Position numbers and translations under genes: made by a program | The notes under the pieces: model-generated | Seen by the model: only the letters and a program-made list of their open reading frames with translations | Told to the model about the DNA's origin: nothing | Database searches by the model: none | Origin: an uncultured Solobacterium sp. | GTDB taxonomy: Bacteria > Bacillota_I > Bacilli_A > Erysipelotrichales > Erysipelotrichaceae | Assembly: GCA_938039295.1 (NCBI GenBank) | Contig: CALHUY010000092.1 | Coordinates: 1-37,784 of the forward strand | Length of the DNA stretch: 37,784 bases | Direction: 5' to 3' | Shown: positions 1 to 7,914 of the stretch, piece by piece | Numbering within the stretch: the first letter of the stretch is position 1 | Layout: each line of letters begins with the position of its first letter

Positions 1-367
1 AATTACAGATCATGAGACTGGTGATACTGGTAATAATTACTCATTTAGCCAATGTACATGGTGGGTATATATCCGTCGTCATCAATTAGGTTTAACTGCT
101 GGTAGCTTGATGGGTAATGGTAATCAATGGGCAAATACAGCTCGTAGTTTAGGATATACTGTTTCTAATACACCAATGGTTGGTGACGTCATGGTATTTG
201 CAGCTGGACAAGAAGGATCAGATGGTTACTATGGTCACGTTGCTATCGTAGAAGCGATTACAACAGATGGTTCTGTTATTACTTCTGAATGTGGTGCTAG
301 CCGTAATGGTCAACCATATTCACGTGTTATCTCCGATCCATCAAGATTTGAGTACATTCACTATTAA
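1..367 (+). CDS. CHAP-domain cell-wall hydrolase, 3' part only
   Basis: The reading frame is open from base 2, so the gene starts upstream of the window and only its C-terminal 121 residues are visible. The end looks like a CHAP (NlpC/P60-like amidase/endopeptidase) domain: a Cys in the context SQCTWWVY (Cys encoded near base 53), then GDVMVF, a catalytic-type His in YYGHVAIVE (near base 238), and a polar residue region ITSECG. CHAP proteins cut peptidoglycan peptides or amide bonds outside the cell. In many Gram-positives this domain is the C-terminal unit of a secreted protein with a coiled-coil or SH3/LysM N-terminus, which cannot be seen here. A TTG and an ATG at 107-112 lie inside the domain, after the catalytic Cys, so they are not real starts. 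A strong terminator follows directly. Confidence 0.85.
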   Translation, partial: ITDHETGDTGNNYSFSQCTWWVYIRRHQLGLTAGSLMGNGNQWANTARSLGYTVSNTPMVGDVMVFAAGQEGSDGYYGHVAIVEAITTDGSVITSECGASRNGQPYSRVISDPSRFEYIHY

Positions 368-373
368 GATTTT

Positions 374-402
374 GGAAGATACATATAGTATCTTCCTTTT
401 TT
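374..402 (+). terminator. Rho-independent terminator after the CHAP gene
   Basis: A perfect 9-bp stem (GGAAGATAC at 374-382 with GTATCTTCC at 388-396, 5-nt loop) is followed by a run of T. It isolates the CHAP gene from the next one. Confidence 0.9.
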
Positions 403-407
403 GATAG

Positions 408-436
408 TTGAAATCAGCTCTAGATTTGAATAAAAT
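408..436 (+). promoter_or_regulatory. SigmaA promoter for a predicted leaderless gene
   Basis: TTGAAA at 408-413 and TAAAAT at 431-436 are separated by exactly 17 bp. The expected transcription start, about 7 bases after the -10 box, is at 443, which is the A of the ATG of the next gene. There is no Shine-Dalgarno sequence before this ATG. Confidence 0.65.
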
Positions 437-442
437 ACCTAT

Positions 443-685
443 ATGAGTAGAAGAGATGAACAAAGAAATTTACGTATGAATCAAGTTGCTTACTTCTTGA
501 TGACATTTGCGGTATATATAGCGATATACATGGTTTTTGTATTCTTGTTTAGTATCATAAACGGATTCTTGAGTTTACATCCATATATCAAATTAATCAT
601 CTATATTCTATTCTTTGAAGCAGATCGAAGAATCGCGGCATTTGTTATGCGATTGCCGATTGTTAAATCAATTATTCGTTTATAA
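443..685 (+). CDS. Small membrane protein, unknown function (80 aa)
   Basis: The basic, hydrophilic N-terminus (about residues 1-12) is followed by a long hydrophobic segment at about 15-43 and a second hydrophobic stretch at about 48-60, ending with a basic tail. This suggests one or two membrane helices with positive flanks on the cytoplasmic side. I do not recognise a family. It lies between two terminators and has its own promoter, so it is a single-gene unit. No ribosome binding site precedes the ATG, and the promoter places the 5' end of the mRNA at or within a base or two of the start codon. An in-frame ATG at 476 is a possible alternative but has no better ribosome site. Existence as a gene is likely; function is unknown. 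Confidence 0.6.
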   Translation: MSRRDEQRNLRMNQVAYFLMTFAVYIAIYMVFVFLFSIINGFLSLHPYIKLIIYILFFEADRRIAAFVMRLPIVKSIIRL

Positions 686-706
686 TCCGGTGAAACGGAT
701 TTTTTT
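684..706 (+). terminator. Terminator after the small membrane protein gene
   Basis: AATCCG (684-689) pairs with CGGATT (696-701) around a 6-nt loop, then a T run. The stem is short but well placed, overlapping the stop codon. Confidence 0.75.
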
Positions 707-725
707 CTCATTTGATGATTAGATA

Positions 726-755
726 TGAGAGTATAGTGAATAAGCTATATTCTCA
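726..755. repeat. Inverted repeat between the terminator and the T-box promoter
   Basis: An 11-bp inverted repeat (726-736 with 745-755, one G-U if transcribed, 8-nt loop) lies upstream of the valS promoter. It has no T run, so it is not a standard terminator. It may be a relic terminator, a protein binding site, or nothing. Confidence 0.4.
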
Positions 756-784
756 ATTCTGTATAGTCGGCGGGCTATTTCTTA

Positions 785-812
785 TTGAAAATGATGGATA
801 CAATGGTATAAT
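785..812 (+). promoter_or_regulatory. SigmaA promoter of the valS T-box leader
   Basis: TTGAAA at 785-790 and TATAAT at 807-812 have a 16-bp spacer. The predicted start at about 818-820 lies just before the T-box stem I sequence. Confidence 0.8.
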
Positions 813-818
813 CTAACC

Positions 819-1028
819 AAAGCAAAGAAGAGAAGTAGTAATATTGGCTGTTTTGAAAGAGAGTCTGTGGTTGGTGGAAACAGATAAAACGAAGATATGA
901 AGTAGTCTTGGAGCTGTATCTTTGAACTAGTAGTAGAAGATACCGTAGGGAAGCACGTTACGCTATTTGAGAAGTAAGCAAAGGTGGTACCACGTTTATA
1001 CACGTCCTATGCATAGGACGTTTTTTTT
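819..1028 (+). promoter_or_regulatory. T-box riboswitch (tRNA-Val sensing) with terminator
   Basis: Classic T-box landmarks are present in order: the stem I AGAAGTAGTA motif (about 830-840), the distal stem I loop with AGAGAGTC...GGTTGGTGGAAA (about 857-880), the specifier region GAAGTAGTC (899-907) holding the valine codons GTA (902-904) and GTC (905-907), and the T-box AAGGTGGTACCACG (981-994). In the last, the variable base of TGGN is T, which pairs with the A discriminator expected for tRNA-Val. The terminator is a perfect stem, ACGTCCTATG with its complement (1002-1021), followed by 8 T. Uncharged tRNA-Val should stabilise the antiterminator and switch on valS. Which of the two consecutive Val codons is the specifier cannot be settled by eye. 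Confidence 0.95.
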
Positions 1029-1048
1029 ATGTTTAAGGAGAAGGTAAT

Positions 1049-3661
1049 ATGGAAAAGAATCTAGCACAAAAGTATGATCACAAGGCCGTAGAAGAAGGCA
1101 AATACAACCGATGGATTGAAAAAGGATATTTCACTGCAGGTGATAAGTCTAAAGATCCATTTACAATTGTAATTCCTCCACCAAACGTTACAGGTATTTT
1201 ACATATCGGTCACGCTTGGGATAATACATTACAGGATATTATTGCACGTTATAAGCGTATGCAGGGCTATGATATGTTGTTTTTACCAGGTATGGATCAT
1301 GCAGGTATTGCGACACAGGCAAAGGTTGATGCACGATTAAAGAGTGAAGGTATTTCTCGTTATGATTTAGGACGTGAAAAGTTCTTGGATCGTGCGTGGG
1401 AGTGGAAGGCAGAATATGCCAAGACAATTCGTACACAATGGGGTAAACTTGGAAACTCATTAGACTATAGTCGTGAGCGTTTTACAATGGATGATGGTTT
1501 CAACGATGCGGTTCGTCATGTATTTGTTAAACTCTACAATGAAGGTTTAATCTATCGTGGTTGGCGTATCATTAACTGGGATCCTGAAGCACGCACTGCA
1601 TTAAGTAATATTGAAGTATATTATCAAGATGACCCAGGTAAGATGTATCACTTCAAATATGTTGTAAAGGAAACTGGTGAAGAGTTTGTTGTTGCGACAA
1701 CACGTCCTGAAACAATGTTTGGTGATGTTTGTGTTGTAGTAAATCCTAACGATGAAACACTAAATCACTTAATTGGAAAACATACTACTAACCCAGCAAA
1801 TGGACAGGAGTTACCTATCATCGGTGATGACTATGTAGAGATTGGTTTTGGTACTGGTGCTATGAAGTGTACACCAGCACATGACCCTAATGACTTTGCA
1901 ATTGCGGAAAGACATCATTTAGAAAAACCTATCTGTATGAATCCAGATGGAACAATGAATGAACTTTGTGGTCAATATGAAGGTATGGATCGTTATGTAG
2001 CACGTGAAGCTCTTGTAAAGCAAATCGAAGCAGATGGAAACCTTGTTAAGATTGAAGAGATGACACATAACGTAGCACATTCTGAACGTACACATTGTGT
2101 TGTTGAACAGTATCTATCACAACAGTGGTTTGTTAAGATGAAGCCACTTGCTCAAGATGTACTAAAGTATCAAGCAGATGAAGCAACAAAGATTAACTTC
2201 TATCCTGAACGTTTTGAAAAGACATTCAATGGATGGTTAGAGAATATTGAAGACTGGTGTATCTCTCGTCAATTGTGGTGGGGTCATCGCATTCCTGCAT
2301 GGTATAACACTGTGACGGGTGAAACGTACGTTGGTGAAACTGATCCAGAGGATACAACAAACTGGGTACAGGATGAAGATGTACTTGATACATGGTTCTC
2401 AAGTGCTTTATGGCCATTTGCGACATTAGGTTGGCCAGAACAAACGGAAGATTTAGCACGTTACTATCCAACCAATACAATGGTTACTGGTTACGATATT
2501 ATCTTCTTCTGGGTTGCACGTATGGCATTCCAAGCAAGACACTTTACCAAGAATCGTCCATTTAAAGATGTACTAATCCATGGTTTATTACGTGATGCGC
2601 AAGGCCGCAAGATGTCTAAATCACTTGGTAATGGTATTGACCCAATGCAGGTAATTGAAGAGTATGGAATCGACGCATTACGTTTCTTCTTAACAACAAA
2701 TTCAACGCCAGGACAGGATATGCGTTATATTCCTGAAAAGGTTGAGGCAGCTGGTAACTTTATCAACAAGATTTGGAATGCATCTAGATTTGTATTTATG
2801 AATCTTCCTGAAGGTATGAGGGTAGAAGATGTTAATTTAACAAATCTATCACTTGCGGATTCATGGATTATCAATCGTCTTAACGAAACAATTACACATG
2901 TTACTGAAAATATGGAGAAGTATGAATTTGCTTTAGTTGGTAACGAACTATATTCCTTCGTATGGGATGACTTCTGTAGTTGGTATGTTGAGATGAGCAA
3001 GACGGCATTAAATGGTACGGATGAAGTAGCTAAACATGCTGCACAATCAACTCTATACGTATGTTTAAAGGCTATTGTTAGTTTATTACAACCATTTATG
3101 CCATTTGTAACTGAAGAGATTTATGATTTATTACCAGGTGCTAAGGAAAGCATCAACTTAGAATCATGGCCAACTGTTATTAAAAATGTAACTACTTGTG
3201 ATTTAACTGCAATGGCAAGAGTAATTTCTGCAATCCAAAAGATTCGTGAAGTTAAGATTGTAAATGATTTGAAACCATCTACATTAATTCATATTGCATT
3301 AAAGGATCTTGACGGTAATACAATCATGGCGGATGAAGCAATGTCTGCGATTATCATGAAACTTGCAAAGGCAGAGTGGCAAGACACACTTGAAGGAGAC
3401 TTAACAGTCGAAGCAATTCAAGGTGGTAGCTTATATATTCCATCTAGTGAATTAAGTAATCCAGAAGAGGAAATCAAGAAGCTTGAAGCAGAGATTGAAA
3501 GACTTAAGTCTGAGATTGCACGTTCTACAGGTATTCTTTCTAATCAAGGATTTATTGCGAAGGCTCCAGCTGCAAAGATTGAAAATGAAAAGCAAAAACT
3601 TGAAGCATATCAGAAACAATACGCTGTTATTGAAGAGCGCTTAAATGTATTGAAAAAGTAG
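1049..3661 (+). CDS. valS: Valyl-tRNA synthetase
   Basis: Class I aminoacyl-tRNA synthetase that attaches valine to tRNA-Val in the cytoplasm, with an editing domain that hydrolyses Thr-tRNA-Val. At 870 aa it has normal bacterial length. The HIGH signature is at residues 52-55 (LHIGHAWDN) and KMSKS at 521-525. The CP1 editing region lies between them, and WDVLDTWFSS-like and GYDIIFFWVARM segments mark the catalytic fold. The C-terminus (about 805-870) is the coiled-coil arm typical of ValRS, rich in Glu/Lys heptads. AAGGAG at 1035-1040 gives a good ribosome site for this ATG. It is controlled by the T-box directly upstream. No terminator is evident after it; the next gene has its own -10 box. 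Confidence 0.98.
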   Translation: MEKNLAQKYDHKAVEEGKYNRWIEKGYFTAGDKSKDPFTIVIPPPNVTGILHIGHAWDNTLQDIIARYKRMQGYDMLFLPGMDHAGIATQAKVDARLKSEGISRYDLGREKFLDRAWEWKAEYAKTIRTQWGKLGNSLDYSRERFTMDDGFNDAVRHVFVKLYNEGLIYRGWRIINWDPEARTALSNIEVYYQDDPGKMYHFKYVVKETGEEFVVATTRPETMFGDVCVVVNPNDETLNHLIGKHTTNPANGQELPIIGDDYVEIGFGTGAMKCTPAHDPNDFAIAERHHLEKPICMNPDGTMNELCGQYEGMDRYVAREALVKQIEADGNLVKIEEMTHNVAHSERTHCVVEQYLSQQWFVKMKPLAQDVLKYQADEATKINFYPERFEKTFNGWLENIEDWCISRQLWWGHRIPAWYNTVTGETYVGETDPEDTTNWVQDEDVLDTWFSSALWPFATLGWPEQTEDLARYYPTNTMVTGYDIIFFWVARMAFQARHFTKNRPFKDVLIHGLLRDAQGRKMSKSLGNGIDPMQVIEEYGIDALRFFLTTNSTPGQDMRYIPEKVEAAGNFINKIWNASRFVFMNLPEGMRVEDVNLTNLSLADSWIINRLNETITHVTENMEKYEFALVGNELYSFVWDDFCSWYVEMSKTALNGTDEVAKHAAQSTLYVCLKAIVSLLQPFMPFVTEEIYDLLPGAKESINLESWPTVIKNVTTCDLTAMARVISAIQKIREVKIVNDLKPSTLIHIALKDLDGNTIMADEAMSAIIMKLAKAEWQDTLEGDLTVEAIQGGSLYIPSSELSNPEEEIKKLEAEIERLKSEIARSTGILSNQGFIAKAPAAKIENEKQKLEAYQKQYAVIEERLNVLKK

Positions 3662-3676
3662 TGGACATGTTATAAT
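3650..3676 (+). promoter_or_regulatory. Extended -10 promoter for the hydrolase-fold gene
   Basis: TATAAT at 3671-3676 is preceded by TGT (3668-3670), an extended -10 motif; TTGAAA at 3650-3655 is spaced 15 bp, slightly short. A 7-bp inverted repeat (AATCATG 3674-3680 with CATGATT 3690-3696) overlaps the -10 and the start of the transcript, and could be an operator or a 5' hairpin. Confidence 0.55.
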
Positions 3677-3710
3677 CATGATAACAATCCATGATTGACG
3701 GAGGTGCAGT

Positions 3711-4652
3711 ATGTCAAATAAAGAAAACAAGCATACGCTATTAAAAGTATTAGGTGTTACTGCTGTCGCTGGTGCAAGCGCATATGCAGGAGCTGGATAT
3801 TATGTTTTCCGCAATGCGTTTGATTTACAGAATAGTAGATATTTACAAAAATGTGGAGCAGCGATGCAGCTACCTTTATTACAGATGGAAAGAAATGAGT
3901 GGTTTGCACACAGCAACCGTTTCGATGATTTCATCGATTCTTATGATGGTCTTAAACTACATGCATTACGAATCGTGAATCAAGAAGATTCTCATAAGTG
4001 GATTATTATCCAACATGGTATTGCGTCTTATAGTGGAACTTTACTAGAACACATGTGGGAAGCAGACCATCGTGGATTTAATATCCTAGCACCGGATGCA
4101 CGTGGTTATGGAATGTCTGAAGGCAAGTACACTGGTCTTGGATGGTGTGAACACTATGACTTAATTAGTTGGATTAACTACTTAGTCAATTTAGATCCAC
4201 TTGCAGAGATTGTATTATTTGGTATAAACGTTGGTGCAGCTTCTGTCATGAATGCGGTTGGTGATTATTTGCCACGTAATGTAAAATGTGCAATCGCAGA
4301 AGGTGGATATAAAGAAATTAAAGATATCATCCAAACAAAAGTTCAAGATATCACGAAATTCAATGGTAAGTTCGTTATGCCATCAGTCGACTTCTATGTA
4401 AGACAAGTATTACATTTTAGTCTCAATGATATCAGTACACAACGTCAGTTAAGAAATTCTGTAACTCCAATGTTATTCCTACATGGTTTACAAGATCGCA
4501 TCGTTCCAATTAGCCATGCGTATGATAACTATTACTCTTGTGCAAGCAAGAAGGAGATGTATGTATCTGAACAGGGTGGATTTGGAAATCTAACAAGTGA
4601 CCCCCAATACTTCCCACGATTCTTCGAGTTCATTAAGAAGTATACAAAATAA
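3711..4652 (+). CDS. Alpha/beta-hydrolase-fold membrane-anchored protein, probably catalytically dead
   Basis: The protein has 313 aa. An N-terminal hydrophobic segment at about 9-32 looks like a signal anchor; the rest fits the alpha/beta hydrolase fold of the YqkD/DUF1749-like type often found anchored in Bacillota. The oxyanion HG follows a beta strand (IIIQHG, residues 98-103), and the acid Asp is present in HGLQDRIVP (Asp262). However, the nucleophile elbow, normally G-x-S-x-G, reads GINVG with Asn173 in place of Ser, and the loop that normally carries the catalytic His (GxGHG) reads GGFGN, with Phe291 at that place. Two of three triad residues are therefore missing while the frame is intact. 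It may bind rather than hydrolyse a ligand. GGAGG at 3700-3704 supports the start. Confidence 0.85.
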   Translation: MSNKENKHTLLKVLGVTAVAGASAYAGAGYYVFRNAFDLQNSRYLQKCGAAMQLPLLQMERNEWFAHSNRFDDFIDSYDGLKLHALRIVNQEDSHKWIIIQHGIASYSGTLLEHMWEADHRGFNILAPDARGYGMSEGKYTGLGWCEHYDLISWINYLVNLDPLAEIVLFGINVGAASVMNAVGDYLPRNVKCAIAEGGYKEIKDIIQTKVQDITKFNGKFVMPSVDFYVRQVLHFSLNDISTQRQLRNSVTPMLFLHGLQDRIVPISHAYDNYYSCASKKEMYVSEQGGFGNLTSDPQYFPRFFEFIKKYTK

Positions 4653-4662
4653 TAGTTTCATT

Positions 4663-4690
4663 AGACGGTATCGATTAGATATCGTCTTTT
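4663..4690 (+). terminator. Terminator after the hydrolase-fold gene
   Basis: AGACGGTATC (4663-4672) pairs with GATATCGTCT (4678-4687) with one G-U, followed by T residues. Confidence 0.85.
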
Positions 4691-4716
4691 ATATTTCATG
4701 CTTGCATGGAAAATAT
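4691..4716. repeat. Imperfect inverted repeat upstream of ppdK
   Basis: ATATTTCATGC (4691-4701) and GCATGGAAAATAT (4704-4716) form a near-palindrome with a 2-nt centre and two extra bases in one arm. It sits about 45 bp upstream of the ppdK -35 box. It could be a second hairpin of the terminator region or a regulator site. Confidence 0.35.
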
Positions 4717-4760
4717 TTAGTTAATTTATTGGATAATCTCACAAAAGTGACTCGTATGTA

Positions 4761-4789
4761 TTGAGAAATGTAACCGGTTGCTTTATAAT
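4761..4789 (+). promoter_or_regulatory. ppdK promoter
   Basis: TTGAGA (4761-4766), a 17-bp spacer and TATAAT (4784-4789) form a near-consensus sigmaA promoter 26 bp before the ppdK start. Confidence 0.85.
4768..4782 (+). promoter_or_regulatory. CcpA cre site inside the ppdK promoter
   Basis: ATGTAACCGGTTGCT matches every fixed position of the catabolite-responsive element consensus WTGNAANCGNWNNCW, with a central palindrome AACCGGTT. It fills the spacer between the -35 and -10 boxes, where bound CcpA would block RNA polymerase. This predicts glucose repression of ppdK. CcpA itself is not in the window. Confidence 0.7.
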
Positions 4790-4815
4790 CAAACAGTAGA
4801 TAAAGGGAGGCTATA

Positions 4816-7800
4816 ATGGCTACTAAAAAGTATGTTTATAAGTTTTCTGAAGGTAATGGTTCCATGCGTGAACTGCTCGGTGGTAAAGGTGCTAACCTTG
4901 CTGAAATGAGCATTTTAGGTATGCCAGTACCGGATGGATTTACCATCACAACTGAAGCGTGCAATGCATATTACGCAGATGGTAAGAAAATCAACAAGAA
5001 TATCATGGACGAAATTCACAAGCATGTTGAAATGCTACAGAAGGCAACAGGTAAAAAATTAGGTGGATTAGATAATCCTTTACTTGTTTCTGTACGTTCA
5101 GGTGCACGTGCATCTATGCCAGGTATGATGGACACAATTCTTAACTTAGGTATGAATGATGAAGTTGTTAAGGTTGTTGAAGAAAAGTCTGGTAACAAGA
5201 GATTTGCATACGACTCCTATCGTCGTTTCGTGCAAATGTTCTCAGACGTTGTTATGGGATTATCTAAATCACGTTTTGAAGAAATCATTGATGAAGTTAA
5301 AGAAAAGAAGGGCGTTACTCAGGATATCGAATTAGATGCTGAGGATATGTTCGAATTAACAAAGCGCTTCAAGGCTTTCTATAAGAAAGAATTGAAGGAA
5401 GAATTCCCACAGGACCCAACACTTCAATTAGAACGTGCTATTGAAGCTGTATTCCGTTCATGGAATAATGACCGTGCTATCTTCTATCGTAAGATGAATG
5501 ATATCCCAAGTTCTTGGGGAACAGCTGTAAACGTTCAGACCATGGTATTTGGTAACATGGGTGATGATTGCGGAACAGGGGTTGCCTTTACTCGTAACCC
5601 TGCAACAGGTGAAAGAAAATTATTTGGTGAATACTTAATTAATGCGCAAGGTGAAGACGTTGTTGCTGGTATTCGTACACCTTCTCCAATTGCAGAACTT
5701 AAGAAGGTAATGCCAAAGGCATATAAGGATTTCACAGATATCTGTGCACGTTTGGAAAAGCACTACCATGACATGCAGGATATGGAATTTACAATTGAAC
5801 ATGGAAAACTATTCATGTTACAAACACGTAATGCGAAGCGTACAGCTGCAGCTGCTTTAAAGGTTGCTGTAGATATGGAGAAGGAAGGTCTTGTAACTAG
5901 GGATCAAGCTTTATTGATGGTTGATCCTAAGCAGTTAGATGACTTACTACACCCTCAGTTTGACGCTGAAGACTTAAAGAAAAAGAAGAATGATGTAATT
6001 GCTAAGGGCTTAGCTGCTTCACCAGGTGCTGCTTGTGGTGAAATCGTATTCACTGCTGAAGAAGCTAAGACAAAGGCAACGATGGGACGTAAGGTAATCT
6101 TAGTTCGTCTAGAAACATCACCAGAAGATATCGAAGGTATGCATGTATCTGAAGGTATCTTAACAGTACGTGGTGGTATGACATCTCACGCAGCTGTAGT
6201 AGCTCGTGGTATGGGTGCTTGCTGTGTATCTGGTTGTGGAGACATTAAGGTTAACGAAGCTAAGTTACAATTCACCGTGAAGGGTGAAGTATTCAAGGAT
6301 GGAGATATCATCTCCTTAGATGGTTCTACAGGTTTAGTTTACCGTGGTGAAATCAAGACAGTTCCAGCAACAATTTCTGGTAACTTCAAGAAGTTCATGC
6401 AGTGGGCTGATGAACGTAGAACTATGAAGATTCGTACAAACGCTGATACACCAGAAGATGCCGCAAGAGCTGTTAACTTCGGTGCTGAAGGTGTTGGACT
6501 TGTTCGTACAGAACATATGTTCTTCAACTCTCCAGAACGTATTAAGGCTATCCGTGAATTAGTAGTTGCTCAAAACGTTGAACAACGTCAGATTGCATTA
6601 AATCTATTAGAGCCAATGCAACAAGGTGACTTTGAAGGTATCTTCGAAGCAATGGGTGGAAGAAGTGTTACTATCCGTCTATTGGATCCACCTCTACATG
6701 AATTCTTACCAAAGGCTGAAGCAGAATCATTAGAAGTTGCTAAGGCATTAGGTATTTCTGTAGAAGACTTGATGGCTGCGGCAGCTAACTTACATGAGTT
6801 CAACCCAATGATGGGTCATCGTGGATGCCGTCTAGACGTAACTTATCCAGAAATCGGTGTCATGCAGACACGTGCAATTATCAAGGCTGCTATCAACATC
6901 AACAAGAAGCACCGTGGTTGGAAGTTAGTTCCAGAAATCATGGTTCCATTAGTTGGTGAAAAGAAGGAACTTGATTATGTTGCACAGATTATTCGTACAA
7001 CTGCTGACGAAGTAATCAAGGAAGCTGGAGTGAAGCAGGATTATAAGATCGGTACAATGATTGAAATTCCACGTGCTGCGTTAAACGCTGATGAATTGGC
7101 ACAAACAGCTGAATTCTTCAGTTTCGGTACAAACGACTTAACACAGATGACATTTGGATTCTCACGTGACGATGCTGGTAAGTTCTTAGATGATTACTAC
7201 AGTAAGCATATCTACGATAACGATCCATTCGCACACGTAGATGTAAATGGTGTTGGTAAACTTATCTCTATGGCTTGTGAAATGGGCCGTTCAACTCGTA
7301 AGGACATTCACTTAGGTGTCTGTGGTGAACATGGTGGTGACCCAGTAAGTATCGAATTCTTCCAACGTGTTGGATTAACATATGTTTCTTGCTCACCATA
7401 CCGCGTTCCTATCGCTCGTTTAGCAGCTGCTCAAGCGGCAATTCGTGCTGGTGTTAAAACAGCCGTTACAGCTAAGAAGCCTGCTAAGAAAACTGTAGCA
7501 AAGAAGGCTACAAAGAAGGTTACTGCTAAGAAACCAGTTGCTAAGAAGACAACTGCAAAGGTTGCTTCTAAGAAAGCATCTAAACCAGCTGTAAAGAAGG
7601 CTCCTGCAAAGAAGGCTGCTAAGCCAGTAGCTAAGAAGGCTGTAAAGAAAGTTGCTACTAAGAAGGTTACAAAGCCAGCTGTTAAAAAGACTGTTGCTAA
7701 GAAACCTGTAGCGAAAAAACCAGCTGTAAAGAAAGTTACTAAGAAAGTAGCTGCTCCTAAGGTTGTAGCTAAAAAGCCAGTAGCTAAAAAAGCTCCTGCA

Positions 7801-7827
7801 AAAAAGACAACTAAAAAGTCTAAGTAA
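4816..7827 (+). CDS. ppdK: Pyruvate, phosphate dikinase with a Lys/Ala-rich C-terminal tail
   Basis: PPDK interconverts ATP + Pi + pyruvate and AMP + PPi + PEP in the cytoplasm. The usual length is about 870-890 aa; this one has 1003. The N-terminal nucleotide-binding (ATP-grasp) part spans about 1-340. The phosphohistidine domain has GGMTSHAAVVARGMG with His458 as phosphocarrier and Thr456 as the regulatory Thr. The C-terminal PEP/pyruvate TIM barrel carries GVCGEHGGDP with Cys836, close to the family's Cys831. The core ends near Lys881. Residues about 882-1003 are an in-frame tail of KKPAKK/VAKK/TAKK-type repeats, made almost only of K, A, P, V, T and S, like histone H1 or AlgP tails. AAAGGGAGG before the ATG supports the start. 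A near-consensus promoter with a cre site precedes it. Confidence 0.97.
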   Translation: MATKKYVYKFSEGNGSMRELLGGKGANLAEMSILGMPVPDGFTITTEACNAYYADGKKINKNIMDEIHKHVEMLQKATGKKLGGLDNPLLVSVRSGARASMPGMMDTILNLGMNDEVVKVVEEKSGNKRFAYDSYRRFVQMFSDVVMGLSKSRFEEIIDEVKEKKGVTQDIELDAEDMFELTKRFKAFYKKELKEEFPQDPTLQLERAIEAVFRSWNNDRAIFYRKMNDIPSSWGTAVNVQTMVFGNMGDDCGTGVAFTRNPATGERKLFGEYLINAQGEDVVAGIRTPSPIAELKKVMPKAYKDFTDICARLEKHYHDMQDMEFTIEHGKLFMLQTRNAKRTAAAALKVAVDMEKEGLVTRDQALLMVDPKQLDDLLHPQFDAEDLKKKKNDVIAKGLAASPGAACGEIVFTAEEAKTKATMGRKVILVRLETSPEDIEGMHVSEGILTVRGGMTSHAAVVARGMGACCVSGCGDIKVNEAKLQFTVKGEVFKDGDIISLDGSTGLVYRGEIKTVPATISGNFKKFMQWADERRTMKIRTNADTPEDAARAVNFGAEGVGLVRTEHMFFNSPERIKAIRELVVAQNVEQRQIALNLLEPMQQGDFEGIFEAMGGRSVTIRLLDPPLHEFLPKAEAESLEVAKALGISVEDLMAAAANLHEFNPMMGHRGCRLDVTYPEIGVMQTRAIIKAAININKKHRGWKLVPEIMVPLVGEKKELDYVAQIIRTTADEVIKEAGVKQDYKIGTMIEIPRAALNADELAQTAEFFSFGTNDLTQMTFGFSRDDAGKFLDDYYSKHIYDNDPFAHVDVNGVGKLISMACEMGRSTRKDIHLGVCGEHGGDPVSIEFFQRVGLTYVSCSPYRVPIARLAAAQAAIRAGVKTAVTAKKPAKKTVAKKATKKVTAKKPVAKKTTAKVASKKASKPAVKKAPAKKAAKPVAKKAVKKVATKKVTKPAVKKTVAKKPVAKKPAVKKVTKKVAAPKVVAKKPVAKKAPAKKTTKKSK

Positions 7828-7836
7828 TTAATGTTT

Positions 7837-7866
7837 AGGACTGCTAGTATATTGGCAGTCCTTTTT
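7837..7866 (+). terminator. ppdK terminator
   Basis: AGGACTGC (7837-7844) pairs with GCAGTCCT (7855-7862), followed by T residues. Confidence 0.9.
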
Positions 7867-7879
7867 AATACGTTATAAT
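7852..7879 (+). promoter_or_regulatory. Putative promoter for the transglutaminase-like gene
   Basis: TTGGCA (7852-7857), a 16-bp spacer and TATAAT (7874-7879). The -35 box overlaps the 3' arm of the ppdK terminator. Confidence 0.6.
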
Positions 7880-7914
7880 TAAGAAAAACAATTTGATTTG
7901 TTTAGGAGTAACTT

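Noticed and set aside
7459..7827. The Lys-rich end of ppdK as a frameshift artefact or a separate gene
   Set aside because: The frame runs on without break from the TIM barrel, codon use is coherent, no start or ribosome site lies inside, and a terminator follows the natural stop.
7459..7827. Repetitive GCTAAGAAG-type DNA as a tandem repeat array or CRISPR
   Set aside because: Repeats are codon-level and irregular, explained by the KKPAKK protein pattern; no regular spacers.
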